Part shown: positions 53,432 through 61,702 of the stretch, in pieces | How positions within the stretch are numbered: the stretch's first letter is position 1 | Layout: each line of letters begins with the position of its first letter | DNA from: UBA2589 sp965223235 | GTDB lineage: Bacteria > Gemmatimonadota > Gemmatimonadetes > Longimicrobiales > Gaopeijiaceae | Direction of reading: 5' to 3' | Assembly (NCBI GenBank): GCA_965223235.1 | Contig: CBDCVV010000011.1 | Span: 1 to 64,000 of the forward strand | Length of the DNA stretch: 64,000 bases | The notes under the pieces: model-generated | Database searches by the model: none | Told to the model about the DNA's origin: nothing | The model's input: the letters and a program-made list of their open reading frames with translations, nothing else | Translations under genes and position numbers: made by a program

Positions 53432-54588
53432 CTGCCGATTCGCTCCAACGCGTCCGACAATCTGGCTACCGTGGCGTCCACATCGGCGAGCTTATCGAGG
53501 CCAAAGAGTCCGATGCGGAAGGTGGTAAAGTCGTCCCCTTCGTCGCACTTGAGGGGCACCCCACCCGCGATCTGCACTCCGGCAGCTGCAAAGCTAGAGC
53601 CGGACTTGATGTTCGGGTCGTCGGTGTAGCTGACTACGACCCCCGGGGCCTGAAAGCCCTCGGCAGCGACGGAGGGGAAACCATGGCGCTCCAAGACGCC
53701 GCGCACCTTGTGGCCGAGCTCCTTCTGACGCTCTGCGATGGCGTCGAGTCCAAGACTCTCGGTCTCCTTCATCGCCTTCGCGAACGTTCGCAGCGCATCT
53801 GTGGGCATTGTGGCGTGGTATGCGTGCCCACCGGACTCGTACGCTTCCATGATCTGAAGCCAGCGGCCGAGATCACACGCGAAGCTCGAGCTCTGGCTCT
53901 CTTTGACCGCCTTCAGCCCCCGGGCGCCGAGCATCACGAGTCCGCAGCACGGCGATCCACTCCACCCCTTCTGAGGTGCACTGACCAGGACATCGACCGC
54001 GCACGCCTCCATGTCGACCCACACTGTGCCCGATGCGATGCAGTCTAGGACGAAGATCCCGCCTACTCCTCGGACGGCATCCCCCACGGCTCGAATGTAG
54101 TCATCCGGCAGAATCATCCCGGACGAGGTCTCGACGTGCGGAGCGAACACGACGTCAGGGCGCTCCCGTTCGATGACGTCGACGACTTCGGCGATAGGTG
54201 CAGGAGCGAACGGCTCCTGGCTTCCCGGCTGGCGACGACGCGCCTTCAATACGGTCGTATCTGATGGTATTGCACCGGTATCGAGGATTTGGCTCCAGCG
54301 ATAGCTGAACCATCCATTTCGCAACACTAGACACCTTTTGTCGGTCGCGATTTGTCGAGCTACGGCCTCCATTCCGTACGTACCACTCCCCGGAACCACG
54401 ACGACGCTCTCTGCGTTGTACACCCGCTTGAGGGTCGACGAAATGTCGTTCATAACACCCTGGAACGACCCGGACATGTGGTTGAGCGCTCGGTCCGTGT
54501 AGACGACCGAGAATTCCAAGAGTCCATCCGGGTCGACGTCGGGGAGTAATCCGGGCACAGCGCTCTCCAGGGGTGGGGGTTCGGTCAA
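53428..54588 (-). CDS. Class V aminotransferase (alanine-glyoxylate/serine-pyruvate type)
   Basis: A 386-residue PLP enzyme of fold type I. Landmarks are VVVVPGSGTYGMEAVARQ (phosphate-binding), FAPHVETSSGMILP, FVLDCIASGTVWVDM (PLP-binding Asp), and VSAPQKGWSGSPCCGLVML with the Schiff-base Lys. The C-terminus has VVVSYTDDP and FRIGLFGLDKL. The family includes serine-glyoxylate, alanine-glyoxylate and phosphonopyruvate-forming aminotransferases; substrate is uncertain. It is divergent from era with a 128-base spacer. No neighbour hints at a pathway. Confidence 0.85.
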   Translation of the reverse strand: MTEPPPLESAVPGLLPDVDPDGLLEFSVVYTDRALNHMSGSFQGVMNDISSTLKRVYNAESVVVVPGSGTYGMEAVARQIATDKRCLVLRNGWFSYRWSQILDTGAIPSDTTVLKARRRQPGSQEPFAPAPIAEVVDVIERERPDVVFAPHVETSSGMILPDDYIRAVGDAVRGVGGIFVLDCIASGTVWVDMEACAVDVLVSAPQKGWSGSPCCGLVMLGARGLKAVKESQSSSFACDLGRWLQIMEAYESGGHAYHATMPTDALRTFAKAMKETESLGLDAIAERQKELGHKVRGVLERHGFPSVAAEGFQAPGVVVSYTDDPNIKSGSSFAAAGVQIAGGVPLKCDEGDDFTTFRIGLFGLDKLADVDATVARLSDALERIGS

Positions 54589-54716
54589 TCTTCCAGGGTT
54601 CTCGATGCCGGACGCGCGCGGCTCGGCTCGAATCGCGCCGAGAATAGGGCCTACCGGCCCGTTTCGCGCAATTCACGACCCACGAGCGATCGAGAGTCCC
54701 GTCCATCGCGACGCCC

Positions 54717-55721
54717 ATGTCCATGGCGCTCGGCCGCGACATTCGTGCAGATTCCTCCGGTATTCAGGGGTGGTCGAGCACCCCTCACTCCTATCTCCCC
54801 GGCTCACTCTTGGCCGAAACCGAAACCAAAGCCGGGTACGTCGCCTTGGTCGGCATCCCCAACGCCGGCAAGTCTTCGCTTATGAACCGCGTGTTGGGCG
54901 AGCATCTTTCGATCGTCACCTCGAAAGCTCAGACGACGTGGCAGAGGGTGACCGGCGTCCACACCGAGGGCGACACCCAGTTCGTCTTCCTCGACACGCC
55001 GGGGCTCCTCGCGGCGAAAGACCTCTTTCAAAGGTCGATGTTGGGCGCTGCCTTGGAAGCGTTGGCAGAGGCCGACGTCGTGCTGGTGGTGATCGACGGA
55101 ACACGACCCCCGAACGCACGCGACACCGGCCGTCTCGAGCGGGCACTGGAGGAGGCGTCCGCTCCGGTGGTCGCCGCGCTCAACAAGGTCGACACCGCCG
55201 ATGCGGCCTCGCTCGAGGCGTGGGGAGAATGGGTCGGTCGTCACACGCCCAACCCGCCGATTCGGGTCTCTGCACAAACCGGCAAGGGCGTGAAGCGACT
55301 CCTCGGGGCGCTCGCAGAGCACCTACCCGTCCACCCGTTTCTGTACCCGGCGGACGAAATCGCATCCGAGCCGGTGCGTTTCTTCGTAGCGGAGCTCGTC
55401 CGCGAGACGGTCTTCGAGCAGTTCCATCAGGAGATCCCCTATTCCGTCTTTTGCGTGGTCGAGGACTTCCGGGAGGCCGAAGACCCGGTCTACATCGGCG
55501 TCACGATCTTCGTGGAGCGGGCATCCCAGAAGGGCATGGTGATTGGCGCCAAGGGCTCGGCGATCCGCGCTCTGGGCCAAGCGTCCCGAAAGAAGATCGA
55601 GACCTTTCTGGGCCGACGTGTGTACCTCGACCTCTGGGTGAAGCCGCTCAAATCGTGGCGAAAGAATCGCACCGAGTTGGGCCGGCTGGGCTTCCGACTT
55701 CCACCGGAGGATGAGCGCTGA
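54717..55721 (+). CDS. era: GTPase Era
   Basis: Era binds 16S rRNA and assists 30S ribosome maturation. The GTPase domain shows G1 GIPNAGKSS, G3 DTPGL, G4 NKVD and G5 SAQTGKG. The C-terminal KH domain contains IFVERASQKGMVIGAKGSAI and ends with VKPLKSWRKNRTELGRLGF. With ATG 54717 the protein has 334 residues, ~30 more than usual before the G domain and without a ribosome site. A TTG at 54810 (MAETETKAGYVALVG) would give the standard length. GGAGG near its 3' end serves the next gene. Confidence 0.93.
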   Translation: MSMALGRDIRADSSGIQGWSSTPHSYLPGSLLAETETKAGYVALVGIPNAGKSSLMNRVLGEHLSIVTSKAQTTWQRVTGVHTEGDTQFVFLDTPGLLAAKDLFQRSMLGAALEALAEADVVLVVIDGTRPPNARDTGRLERALEEASAPVVAALNKVDTADAASLEAWGEWVGRHTPNPPIRVSAQTGKGVKRLLGALAEHLPVHPFLYPADEIASEPVRFFVAELVRETVFEQFHQEIPYSVFCVVEDFREAEDPVYIGVTIFVERASQKGMVIGAKGSAIRALGQASRKKIETFLGRRVYLDLWVKPLKSWRKNRTELGRLGFRLPPEDER

Positions 55722-56692
55722 TCAAGGGCAGGTGGGTCCTGGGGGTGTGTCTTCTGACGGCCTTCGCGGGCACGATAGAGGTGCATGCGCAGGAGGAGCG
55801 GGCCGAAGGCGCGCTCTTCCTTTTGCTTCCCGTAGGGGCTCAAGGGGTATCGATGGGTCGCGCGATGACGTGGGTAGGGGGAGCTGAGGGCGCCTTTTGG
55901 AACCCGGCAGGTCTCGCGGAGATCGATCGCAGCCAGGTCGTCCTCATCAGGGGCGAACATGTGGCAGGCGTCGCCACCGCGGCGACGGCGTTGTGGGCCA
56001 CGGAAGGGGGCAATGCCCTTGGCGCCTCGTACCTCTTGCTCGACGCAGGGGACATTGACCAGACCGACCAGTTCGGTAACTACACCGGAACGATCTCGAT
56101 TCGGAACCACCTGGGTGTCGTCTCTGGAGCGACCCGCCTCGGGGCTCACTTTTCTGCGGGCATGAACCTGAAGCTCATCCGCTTCCAACTCGCCTGCCGC
56201 GGGATATGTGGTGACGACGGCACCACGGCCACCACATGGGCACTCGACGGCGGAGTCCAGGGCACCCCTCACGAGCGGGTGAAGGTCGGCGCGATGTTGG
56301 CACACGTCGGCCCGAGCCTGCAGGTGCTCAACGCCGAGCAAGCGGACCCGCTTCCCTCCCGCGCGCGCCTTTCCGTGGCGTACAATGTCGTTGCGGCGTT
56401 TGCGGAGTCGGATGAGGTCGAGGGCTGGCTCGCGATCGAGTACGAAGACCGACTGAGAGATTTGGGCTCTCCCTCTGTCTATGTGGGGACAGAGCTAACG
56501 GCAGGGATGGTAGACGCGCTCTCTCTCCGTGCGGGCTACGTGTGGTCCCAGCTCGATCAGGAAGACGGGGGCCGGGTCGGCCTTGGCCTGCGGTACGAGC
56601 GCTTCGATCTCTCGATCGCCAAATCGCTCGCCGTCTCGTCGGTAACGGGTGAGACCGAACCAGTCCACGTCACCTTCTCCATCGGCTTCTAA
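55718..56692 (+). CDS. PorV/PorQ-like outer-membrane beta-barrel protein, probable CTG start
   Basis: A ~324-residue barrel-type protein. The first standard start is GTG 55745, but it gives a truncated signal peptide. A CTG at 55718 overlaps the era stop as CTGA, has GGAGG 7 bases upstream (55706-55710), and gives a full signal: IKGRWVLGVCLLTAFAG with cleavage near VHAQ. The mature protein has the PorV/UPF0164 pattern LFLLLPVGAQGVSMGRAMTWVGGAEGAFWNPAGLA and ends in GLGLRYERFDLSIAKSLAVS...TFSIGF with aromatic C-terminus. Such proteins are outer-membrane beta-barrels, in Bacteroidota linked to type IX secretion. It is followed by a gene with a 1-base overlap (TAATG). Confidence 0.75.
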   Translation: MIKGRWVLGVCLLTAFAGTIEVHAQEERAEGALFLLLPVGAQGVSMGRAMTWVGGAEGAFWNPAGLAEIDRSQVVLIRGEHVAGVATAATALWATEGGNALGASYLLLDAGDIDQTDQFGNYTGTISIRNHLGVVSGATRLGAHFSAGMNLKLIRFQLACRGICGDDGTTATTWALDGGVQGTPHERVKVGAMLAHVGPSLQVLNAEQADPLPSRARLSVAYNVVAAFAESDEVEGWLAIEYEDRLRDLGSPSVYVGTELTAGMVDALSLRAGYVWSQLDQEDGGRVGLGLRYERFDLSIAKSLAVSSVTGETEPVHVTFSIGF

Positions 56693-57558
56693 TGCGAGAG
56701 TCGGCCCGTCTGGGCCATCGGTTGGGATGTGCGGGGCTTTGGGCAACCTTTTTGGTCTCGGCTGTCCCCGCGGCCGGCGGGGCCCAGTCCCTTCCGGTCC
56801 GCGTCTGGCCCACTTCGGTGGATGCCGGGCCACTCACGCGCACTGAGATCGGAGCACAGATCTCCACACCTGCAGTCGACCTCGGCGGTGGGATCGCAGT
56901 GCCGACCGTACTCTCCGCCGTCGTACCGGGGGCAGGCCAACTCGCCCTAGGCCAGAGGCGGGGTTGGCTGTACATCGCCCTCGAATCGATCGGTTGGTTC
57001 GGGTACGCGTCCTATCGCTCATCAGGCGGCACCCTGAGGGACGAGTACCGCGACTACGCGTGGGACGTCGCTCGGATCGGTGCGGCCTCCCGGAGGGACG
57101 GCGACTTCGACTACTACGAGACGATGACGAAGTGGGATCGCTCGGGTGACTTCGATACGGACGCCGGCTCGATGGGAGTGCAGCCCGAGGAGGACCCATC
57201 GACTTTCAATGGGTCGATCTGGGCACTGGCGACGGCACTCTATTCCGCTTCGGACCCGAGGGCGTTGGAGTACTATCGCGAGCGAGCGTATGCGGATGAT
57301 CTGAGCTGGGATTGGGGTGGCGACGCAGGTCGGAGAGCCGAACTCGGCGTCCGGATCTCAGAGAGCGACGACGCCTTTCGGAAGGCCCGAAGCGTTCTCG
57401 GTGGCGTGATCGCCAACCACGTCATCTCTGCCGTGGACGCCTTCCTCTCCGCTCGAGCCCGAAGCCGAGCCCCGAGCCTCGACTTTTCGGCTCGACCAAC
57501 TCCGAGTGGACTCGCCTGGGTCGCTCACGCCTCTTTTCCGTGGAATCCGCTGCCGTGA
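56692..57558 (+). CDS. Membrane-associated protein with a DUF5683-like core
   Basis: A 288-residue protein with signal peptide (GCAGLWATFLVSAVPAAGGAQ). A core AVPTVLSAVVPGAGQLALGQ, then RRGWLYIALESIGWFGYASY resembles DUF5683-type proteins, thought to associate with the membrane. The rest is rich in Asp/Tyr and Trp (DEYRDYAWDVARIGAAS, YYERAYADD-like repeats) with no catalytic motif. The ATG overlaps the previous TAA by one base and the stop overlaps the RNase R GTG. Co-location with the PorV-like protein suggests an envelope role. Function unknown. Confidence 0.65.
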   Translation: MRESARLGHRLGCAGLWATFLVSAVPAAGGAQSLPVRVWPTSVDAGPLTRTEIGAQISTPAVDLGGGIAVPTVLSAVVPGAGQLALGQRRGWLYIALESIGWFGYASYRSSGGTLRDEYRDYAWDVARIGAASRRDGDFDYYETMTKWDRSGDFDTDAGSMGVQPEEDPSTFNGSIWALATALYSASDPRALEYYRERAYADDLSWDWGGDAGRRAELGVRISESDDAFRKARSVLGGVIANHVISAVDAFLSARARSRAPSLDFSARPTPSGLAWVAHASFPWNPLP

Positions 57559-59750
57559 CGAAGAAGAAGAAGGGAAAGGGACGCTCGACCCGAAGTCGGT
57601 CTGGCGGTCGGAGAACGAAGTCCTCAGGCAGGAAGGGGCAGGGCGTTACTGAGGCCGACATCGTCTCGGCTTTGGGGGACTCCGCGCGGGGGCCAATGAA
57701 GACGAAGGAGTTGGCGCGCGCGCTTGCGGTGCCAGCGGATCGTTATCGAGGCTTTCGAGCCCTCCTACAAGAGATGGAGAGCTCCGGAGCGATTCTCCGC
57801 GTTCGTGGTCAGCGCTACGCCCTGCCGGCGCGTCTCGACCTCGTTACGGGATCGATCTCGCTCTCCAAGGACGGACACGGCTTCGTCCGTCCCGAGCGAG
57901 GCGACGAGGATGTATATGTACCGGCGCGCCGGCTTTCGACCGCCATGGACGGGGATCGGGTCGCGGTACGGATCGAGGGTCGCCGAAAGGGGAGGCTGCC
58001 CGAGGGCACCGTGGTGCGCGTCATCGAGCGGGCGCGGGCTACCGTGGTTGGGGTGCTTCACCACGGGAAGAAGTTCAGCTGGATCACCCCACTCGACGCA
58101 CGAATGCGTCGCGACGTCCTCCTCACGGAGCAGCCGGAGGAGGGGGCTCCCGGAGATGTCGTCGTCGCTCGGCTCACATCGTACGGGGAAGGTCGTGTTG
58201 GTCCAACCGGGATCGTCGAGTCGGTTCTTGGGTCGTTGGAAGATCCAGGTGTCGACGTCCTTGCGGTCGCCTACGGGCACGGGCTCCGGCTCGATTTCGC
58301 AGAGGAAGTCCGGCGCGAGGCCGAAGAATCGGTTCGCGTGTGGAGGGCCGATCCCGGACCTGATCGAGTCGATCGAACCGATCTGCTGACGTTCACGATC
58401 GACCCGGCCGATGCCAAGGACCACGACGACGCCCTCTCCGTCCAGCGTTTGGAGGGCGGCCGCTTCGAGGTCGGGGTCCACATTGCGGATGTGTCCCACT
58501 TCGTGCGGCCGGGTAGCCTGGTAGACGGCGAGGCCCAGGAGCGGGGTACGAGCGTATACCTCGTGGACCGGACGATTCCGATGCTGCCCCGGGTGCTCTC
58601 GAACGAGGTGTGCTCGCTGCAGGAGGGAGAAGACCGCTTCGCGGTCTCCCTCTTCATGGTCCTCGACCGCGATGCTCGGCTCGTCGATCGCCGGTACGAG
58701 CGCACGACCATCCACTGCCGAAGAGGGCTCTCCTATGAGGAGGTGCAGGCCGTCCTCGAAGGGGCCGGCCACCTCGACCCGGCCACGGACGACGCGCTAC
58801 GAATGCTCGACGACGTGGCTCGCGCCGTCCGGGCCGAACGTGCCGCCCGTGGCTCGCTCGACCTCGGTCTCCCCGAGGCCAAAGTCATGTTGGATGACCA
58901 AGGGAAGCCAGTGGATGTAGTGAAACGAGAGCGACTTGAGAGCCATCGCCTCATCGAAGACTTCATGGTGCTCGCGAATGAAGTCGTGGCTCGGGATCTA
59001 GAGGCTCGGGGACTGCACTCGATGTATCGAATTCACGAGCCGCCGTCCGGAGAGAAGGTGGAGGAGCTGCGCGACATCGTATCGCGCTTCGGCATCCGGG
59101 TCCCGCGCCGAAAGTCCCTCAAGCCCGAGGATGTGCAGCGGGTACTCGAGGCTGCCGCCGGCCGCCAGGAAGAAGCCCTCGTCAGCCAGGTGGTCCTCCG
59201 CTCGCTGCAGCGGGCGCGATACCACGTGCACAACGTCGGGCACTTCGGTCTCGCCTCGTCGGCGTATACGCACTTCACGTCGCCGATTCGACGATACCCG
59301 GACCTCGTCGTCCATCGCGTGCTCACATCCGTACTCGTACACGGCGAAGCCCAGCCGTGGGAAGACGAGGGTGAGCTCGCGGAGCTGGCGGACCGATGCT
59401 CAGCCCGTGAACAGGCGGCGGCGGAGGCCGAACGGGCCTCGGTAGCTCTCAAGAAGGTCGAGTTCATGGAACAGTACTTGGGGGACGACTTCGCGGGGCG
59501 CGTCTCCGGCGTTGCCGCCTTCGGCTTCTTCGTGACACTCGACGACTTCTTCGTCGATGGTCTCGTGCATGTGGGCACCCTCGATGACGACTACTATCAC
59601 TTCCACGAACGCGAGTACGTGCTCAAAGGCGAGCGGCGAGGGCGTTCCTTCCGGCTCGGGGACGCTGTGCGTGTCCAGGTGGTGCGGGTCGACAAGGAAG
59701 CGCGTCACGTCGATTTCGCATTGATTGACCTTGGTAAGCGGGAAGGGTAA
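57555..59750 (+). CDS. rnr: Ribonuclease R
   Basis: A 3'-to-5' exoribonuclease that degrades structured RNA. The GTG at 57555 overlaps the previous stop by 4 bases (GTGA) and gives 731 residues; the longer frame is spurious. A Lys/Arg/Ser-rich N-terminus is followed by a winged helix (VTEADIVSALGDS...MKTKELARAL), cold-shock domains (GSISLSKDGHGFVRPE), the RNB catalytic domain and a C-terminal S1 domain (FAGRVSGVAAFGFFVTLDDFFVDGLVHV). The RNB active site FTIDPADAKDHDDALSV retains its Asp residues, and YTHFTSPIRRYPDLVVHR is intact. RNase R is normally 700-850 residues, so this is complete. Confidence 0.95.
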   Translation: MTKKKKGKGRSTRSRSGGRRTKSSGRKGQGVTEADIVSALGDSARGPMKTKELARALAVPADRYRGFRALLQEMESSGAILRVRGQRYALPARLDLVTGSISLSKDGHGFVRPERGDEDVYVPARRLSTAMDGDRVAVRIEGRRKGRLPEGTVVRVIERARATVVGVLHHGKKFSWITPLDARMRRDVLLTEQPEEGAPGDVVVARLTSYGEGRVGPTGIVESVLGSLEDPGVDVLAVAYGHGLRLDFAEEVRREAEESVRVWRADPGPDRVDRTDLLTFTIDPADAKDHDDALSVQRLEGGRFEVGVHIADVSHFVRPGSLVDGEAQERGTSVYLVDRTIPMLPRVLSNEVCSLQEGEDRFAVSLFMVLDRDARLVDRRYERTTIHCRRGLSYEEVQAVLEGAGHLDPATDDALRMLDDVARAVRAERAARGSLDLGLPEAKVMLDDQGKPVDVVKRERLESHRLIEDFMVLANEVVARDLEARGLHSMYRIHEPPSGEKVEELRDIVSRFGIRVPRRKSLKPEDVQRVLEAAAGRQEEALVSQVVLRSLQRARYHVHNVGHFGLASSAYTHFTSPIRRYPDLVVHRVLTSVLVHGEAQPWEDEGELAELADRCSAREQAAAEAERASVALKKVEFMEQYLGDDFAGRVSGVAAFGFFVTLDDFFVDGLVHVGTLDDDYYHFHEREYVLKGERRGRSFRLGDAVRVQVVRVDKEARHVDFALIDLGKREG

Positions 59751-59783
59751 CGTCTCGTTGTCACCGCTCATCCCCTGGGGTTT

Positions 59784-60797
59784 ATGGCCTCCGACAAGAC
59801 GATCTTGTTCTTCGGTTCCGGCAGTTCGGGATCGTCCGACTTCGTGTCCCGATTCGCGCGAGAGCGAGGGCTGGAGCTCCTCTCGGTCGACCGGGCTGAA
59901 GATGTTCGGGCGCTTCTGAATCGCACCTTTCCAGGGTGTGTCGTCCTGGATGAGGACCGGGGCGCCGATCTCATCTCAGAACTGATCCAAGAGCTGAAGC
60001 AGGACGCCTTTACGGGGATCGTGCCGCTCGTGGTGACGCTGGACGCGGACGACGAAGCGATTCCTGCGCAGTTCCTCGTAGCGGGGGCCGACGAAGTGCT
60101 TCGTGCCAACGTGTCCGAGCGAGAGCGAATTCTGCGCATGGAGCAGGTTCTTCATCGAGCGGACCGCGACGTATCGGTTCATCCGACCACCCGTCTGCCC
60201 GGGACGAATCACATCGCTCGGGACATGCAGAATCGCATGGCGGCCGGTGAAGCCTTCGCCGTCTGTTACGCCGATCTCGACCACTTCAAAGAGTTCAACG
60301 ATCGGTACGGCTACGCCTATGGCGACGGGGTCATCCGCATGTTGTCACGGATCTTGCGGGATATGGTCCGGGGCCACGCGCCGGGGGGCTTCGTCGGGCA
60401 CATCGGGGGAGACGACTTCATCTTCAACGTGCCCCTCGACTACCTGGAGTCGACGTGTGACGAGATTATCGAGGTCTTCGACGACTTGATCCCATATCAG
60501 TACACCGAAGAGGATCGGAAGGCGGGATACTTTCTCGGGAAAGACCGACGAGGCAACATTCACCGTATCCCATTGATGGCGTTGTCGATTGGGGTGGTGA
60601 CGAACCAGTTCCAAGAGTTCGAACATGCAGGTCAGATCAGCGAGCTCGCCGCACAGATGAAGACGTATGCGAAGTCTTTGCCTGGCTCGAAGTACGTGGT
60701 AGACAGACGTCATCAGTCCCCGCAGCTCCCGACGGCCTCGGCCGAAGAGGAAGCGGCTCTCGCCGCCGATGAACGGCGGTCAAAGACAGCCACCTGA
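59784..60797 (+). CDS. Receiver-like and GGDEF-domain protein
   Basis: A 337-residue protein. Residues ~5-130 resemble a response-regulator receiver (CVVLDEDRGADLI, GIVPLVVTLDADDEAI, LVAGADEVLRANV) although the phosphoacceptor context is unusual. Residues ~140-310 form a diguanylate cyclase-like domain: VCYADLDHFKEFNDRYGYAYGD (metal Asp and substrate-binding residues) and VGHIGGDDFIFNV. The signature is GGDDF rather than GGDEF; activity is possible but uncertain. The C-terminus is acidic and disordered. It is separated from RNase R by 33 bases. It could make cyclic-di-GMP or bind it. Confidence 0.85.
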   Translation: MASDKTILFFGSGSSGSSDFVSRFARERGLELLSVDRAEDVRALLNRTFPGCVVLDEDRGADLISELIQELKQDAFTGIVPLVVTLDADDEAIPAQFLVAGADEVLRANVSERERILRMEQVLHRADRDVSVHPTTRLPGTNHIARDMQNRMAAGEAFAVCYADLDHFKEFNDRYGYAYGDGVIRMLSRILRDMVRGHAPGGFVGHIGGDDFIFNVPLDYLESTCDEIIEVFDDLIPYQYTEEDRKAGYFLGKDRRGNIHRIPLMALSIGVVTNQFQEFEHAGQISELAAQMKTYAKSLPGSKYVVDRRHQSPQLPTASAEEEAALAADERRSKTAT

Positions 60798-60809
60798 ACC
60801 CCACCGCAC

Positions 60810-61577
60810 ATGGTCATCACCGTAACCTGCCCCTCGTGCTCGTCAGCGTTCCCGGTTGACCCTGCGAAGATCCCGGAAGGGGGCGTAAACGCGCGTTGTT
60901 CGTCGTGCGGAGACATCTTCCGCGTCGAGAAGCCTGCGCCTGCGCCGACACTCGCAGATTTGGCTCCCGATCCGGTGCCAGCGGCTGCGGTCGACATTCC
61001 GAGTCCCCCCGTGCCGCAGCCGGCCCCGGATCCAATCCCACCCCCGATTCCGGATCCGACCCCAGAGCCTGACCCGGTTCCACCCTTCCCGGATCCGATC
61101 CCCGATCCCGATCCGTTACCGCCCCTACCAGAGCCCACACCGCCGGAGCCCGATCCGCTCCCACCGCTACCGGAGCCCACACCCCCGGAGCCCGACCCGC
61201 TCCCACCGCTGCCGGAACCGACGCCGCCGGCGTCTGACCCCTTTGCCGAGTCCGCGCCTTTCGAGGCCCAGGACCCGGATCCGACGCCCCCCGCGGCTCC
61301 CCCTGTACAGGGCTTCACCTTCGGCAAACGGGATCCGACGGACAAAGCCAAGCGGCTCGCTCGGGTCCTGGTCTCCGACATGATCATGTACAACGCAGAG
61401 CGACACCAATCGGCGCTCGCCGCCGGGACCCTAGTACAGGACTTCGACGAAGAGATCGACAAGTCGTGGAAGGAGTACGTGGAGCAGGTAGGAGAGGAGC
61501 TTGCGAACGGGACTGGAAAGCAGTTCTGGATCGACGCTCTGAACGACATCCTCGCGAAGGGCGAGAAGGTCTTCTGA
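60810..61577 (+). CDS. Zinc-ribbon (MJ0042-type) protein with proline-rich tandem repeats
   Basis: A 255-residue protein. The first ~40 residues are a zinc finger (MVITVTCPSCSSAFPVDPAKIPEGG then VNARCSSCGDIFRV), a common Gemmatimonadota and Myxococcota module. Residues ~45-155 are a Pro/Asp/Glu-rich linker with three near-exact 14-residue repeats DPLPPLPEPTPPEP (42 bp in DNA, 61108-61235). The last ~85 residues are helical (KAKRLARVLVSDMIMYNAERHQSALAAG...FWIDALNDILAKGEKVF) and conserved in appearance. It has no membrane segment. A role in gene regulation or protein binding is possible; function unknown. 12 bases separate it from the GGDEF gene, so both may be co-transcribed. Confidence 0.75.
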   Translation: MVITVTCPSCSSAFPVDPAKIPEGGVNARCSSCGDIFRVEKPAPAPTLADLAPDPVPAAAVDIPSPPVPQPAPDPIPPPIPDPTPEPDPVPPFPDPIPDPDPLPPLPEPTPPEPDPLPPLPEPTPPEPDPLPPLPEPTPPASDPFAESAPFEAQDPDPTPPAAPPVQGFTFGKRDPTDKAKRLARVLVSDMIMYNAERHQSALAAGTLVQDFDEEIDKSWKEYVEQVGEELANGTGKQFWIDALNDILAKGEKVF

Positions 61578-61630
61578 CGGAAAGAGCTCCCCGCTAACTT
61601 TTCGGCTCAGGCATGACGTCTGTAGAGAGC

Positions 61631-61660
61631 GAAGGGGCGGCCCGAACGGGCGGCCCCTTC
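61631..61660 (+). terminator. Probable terminator before prfB
   Basis: GAAGGGGCGGCCCG-AAC-GGGCGGCCCCTTC forms a long stem with one mismatch, followed by a weak T-containing tail (CTCCGTTTG). It would end the 60810-61577 transcript. Activity is uncertain because the T-run is short. Confidence 0.5.
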
Positions 61661-61702
61661 CTCCGTTTGCCTCCCCTGCATTCGGTTCAACCCCCGGTAT
61701 CG

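Noticed and set aside
60713..61549. Gly/Ser-rich minus-strand ORF (GSGSGG repeats)
   Set aside because: Mirror of the proline-rich repeats of the zinc-ribbon protein.
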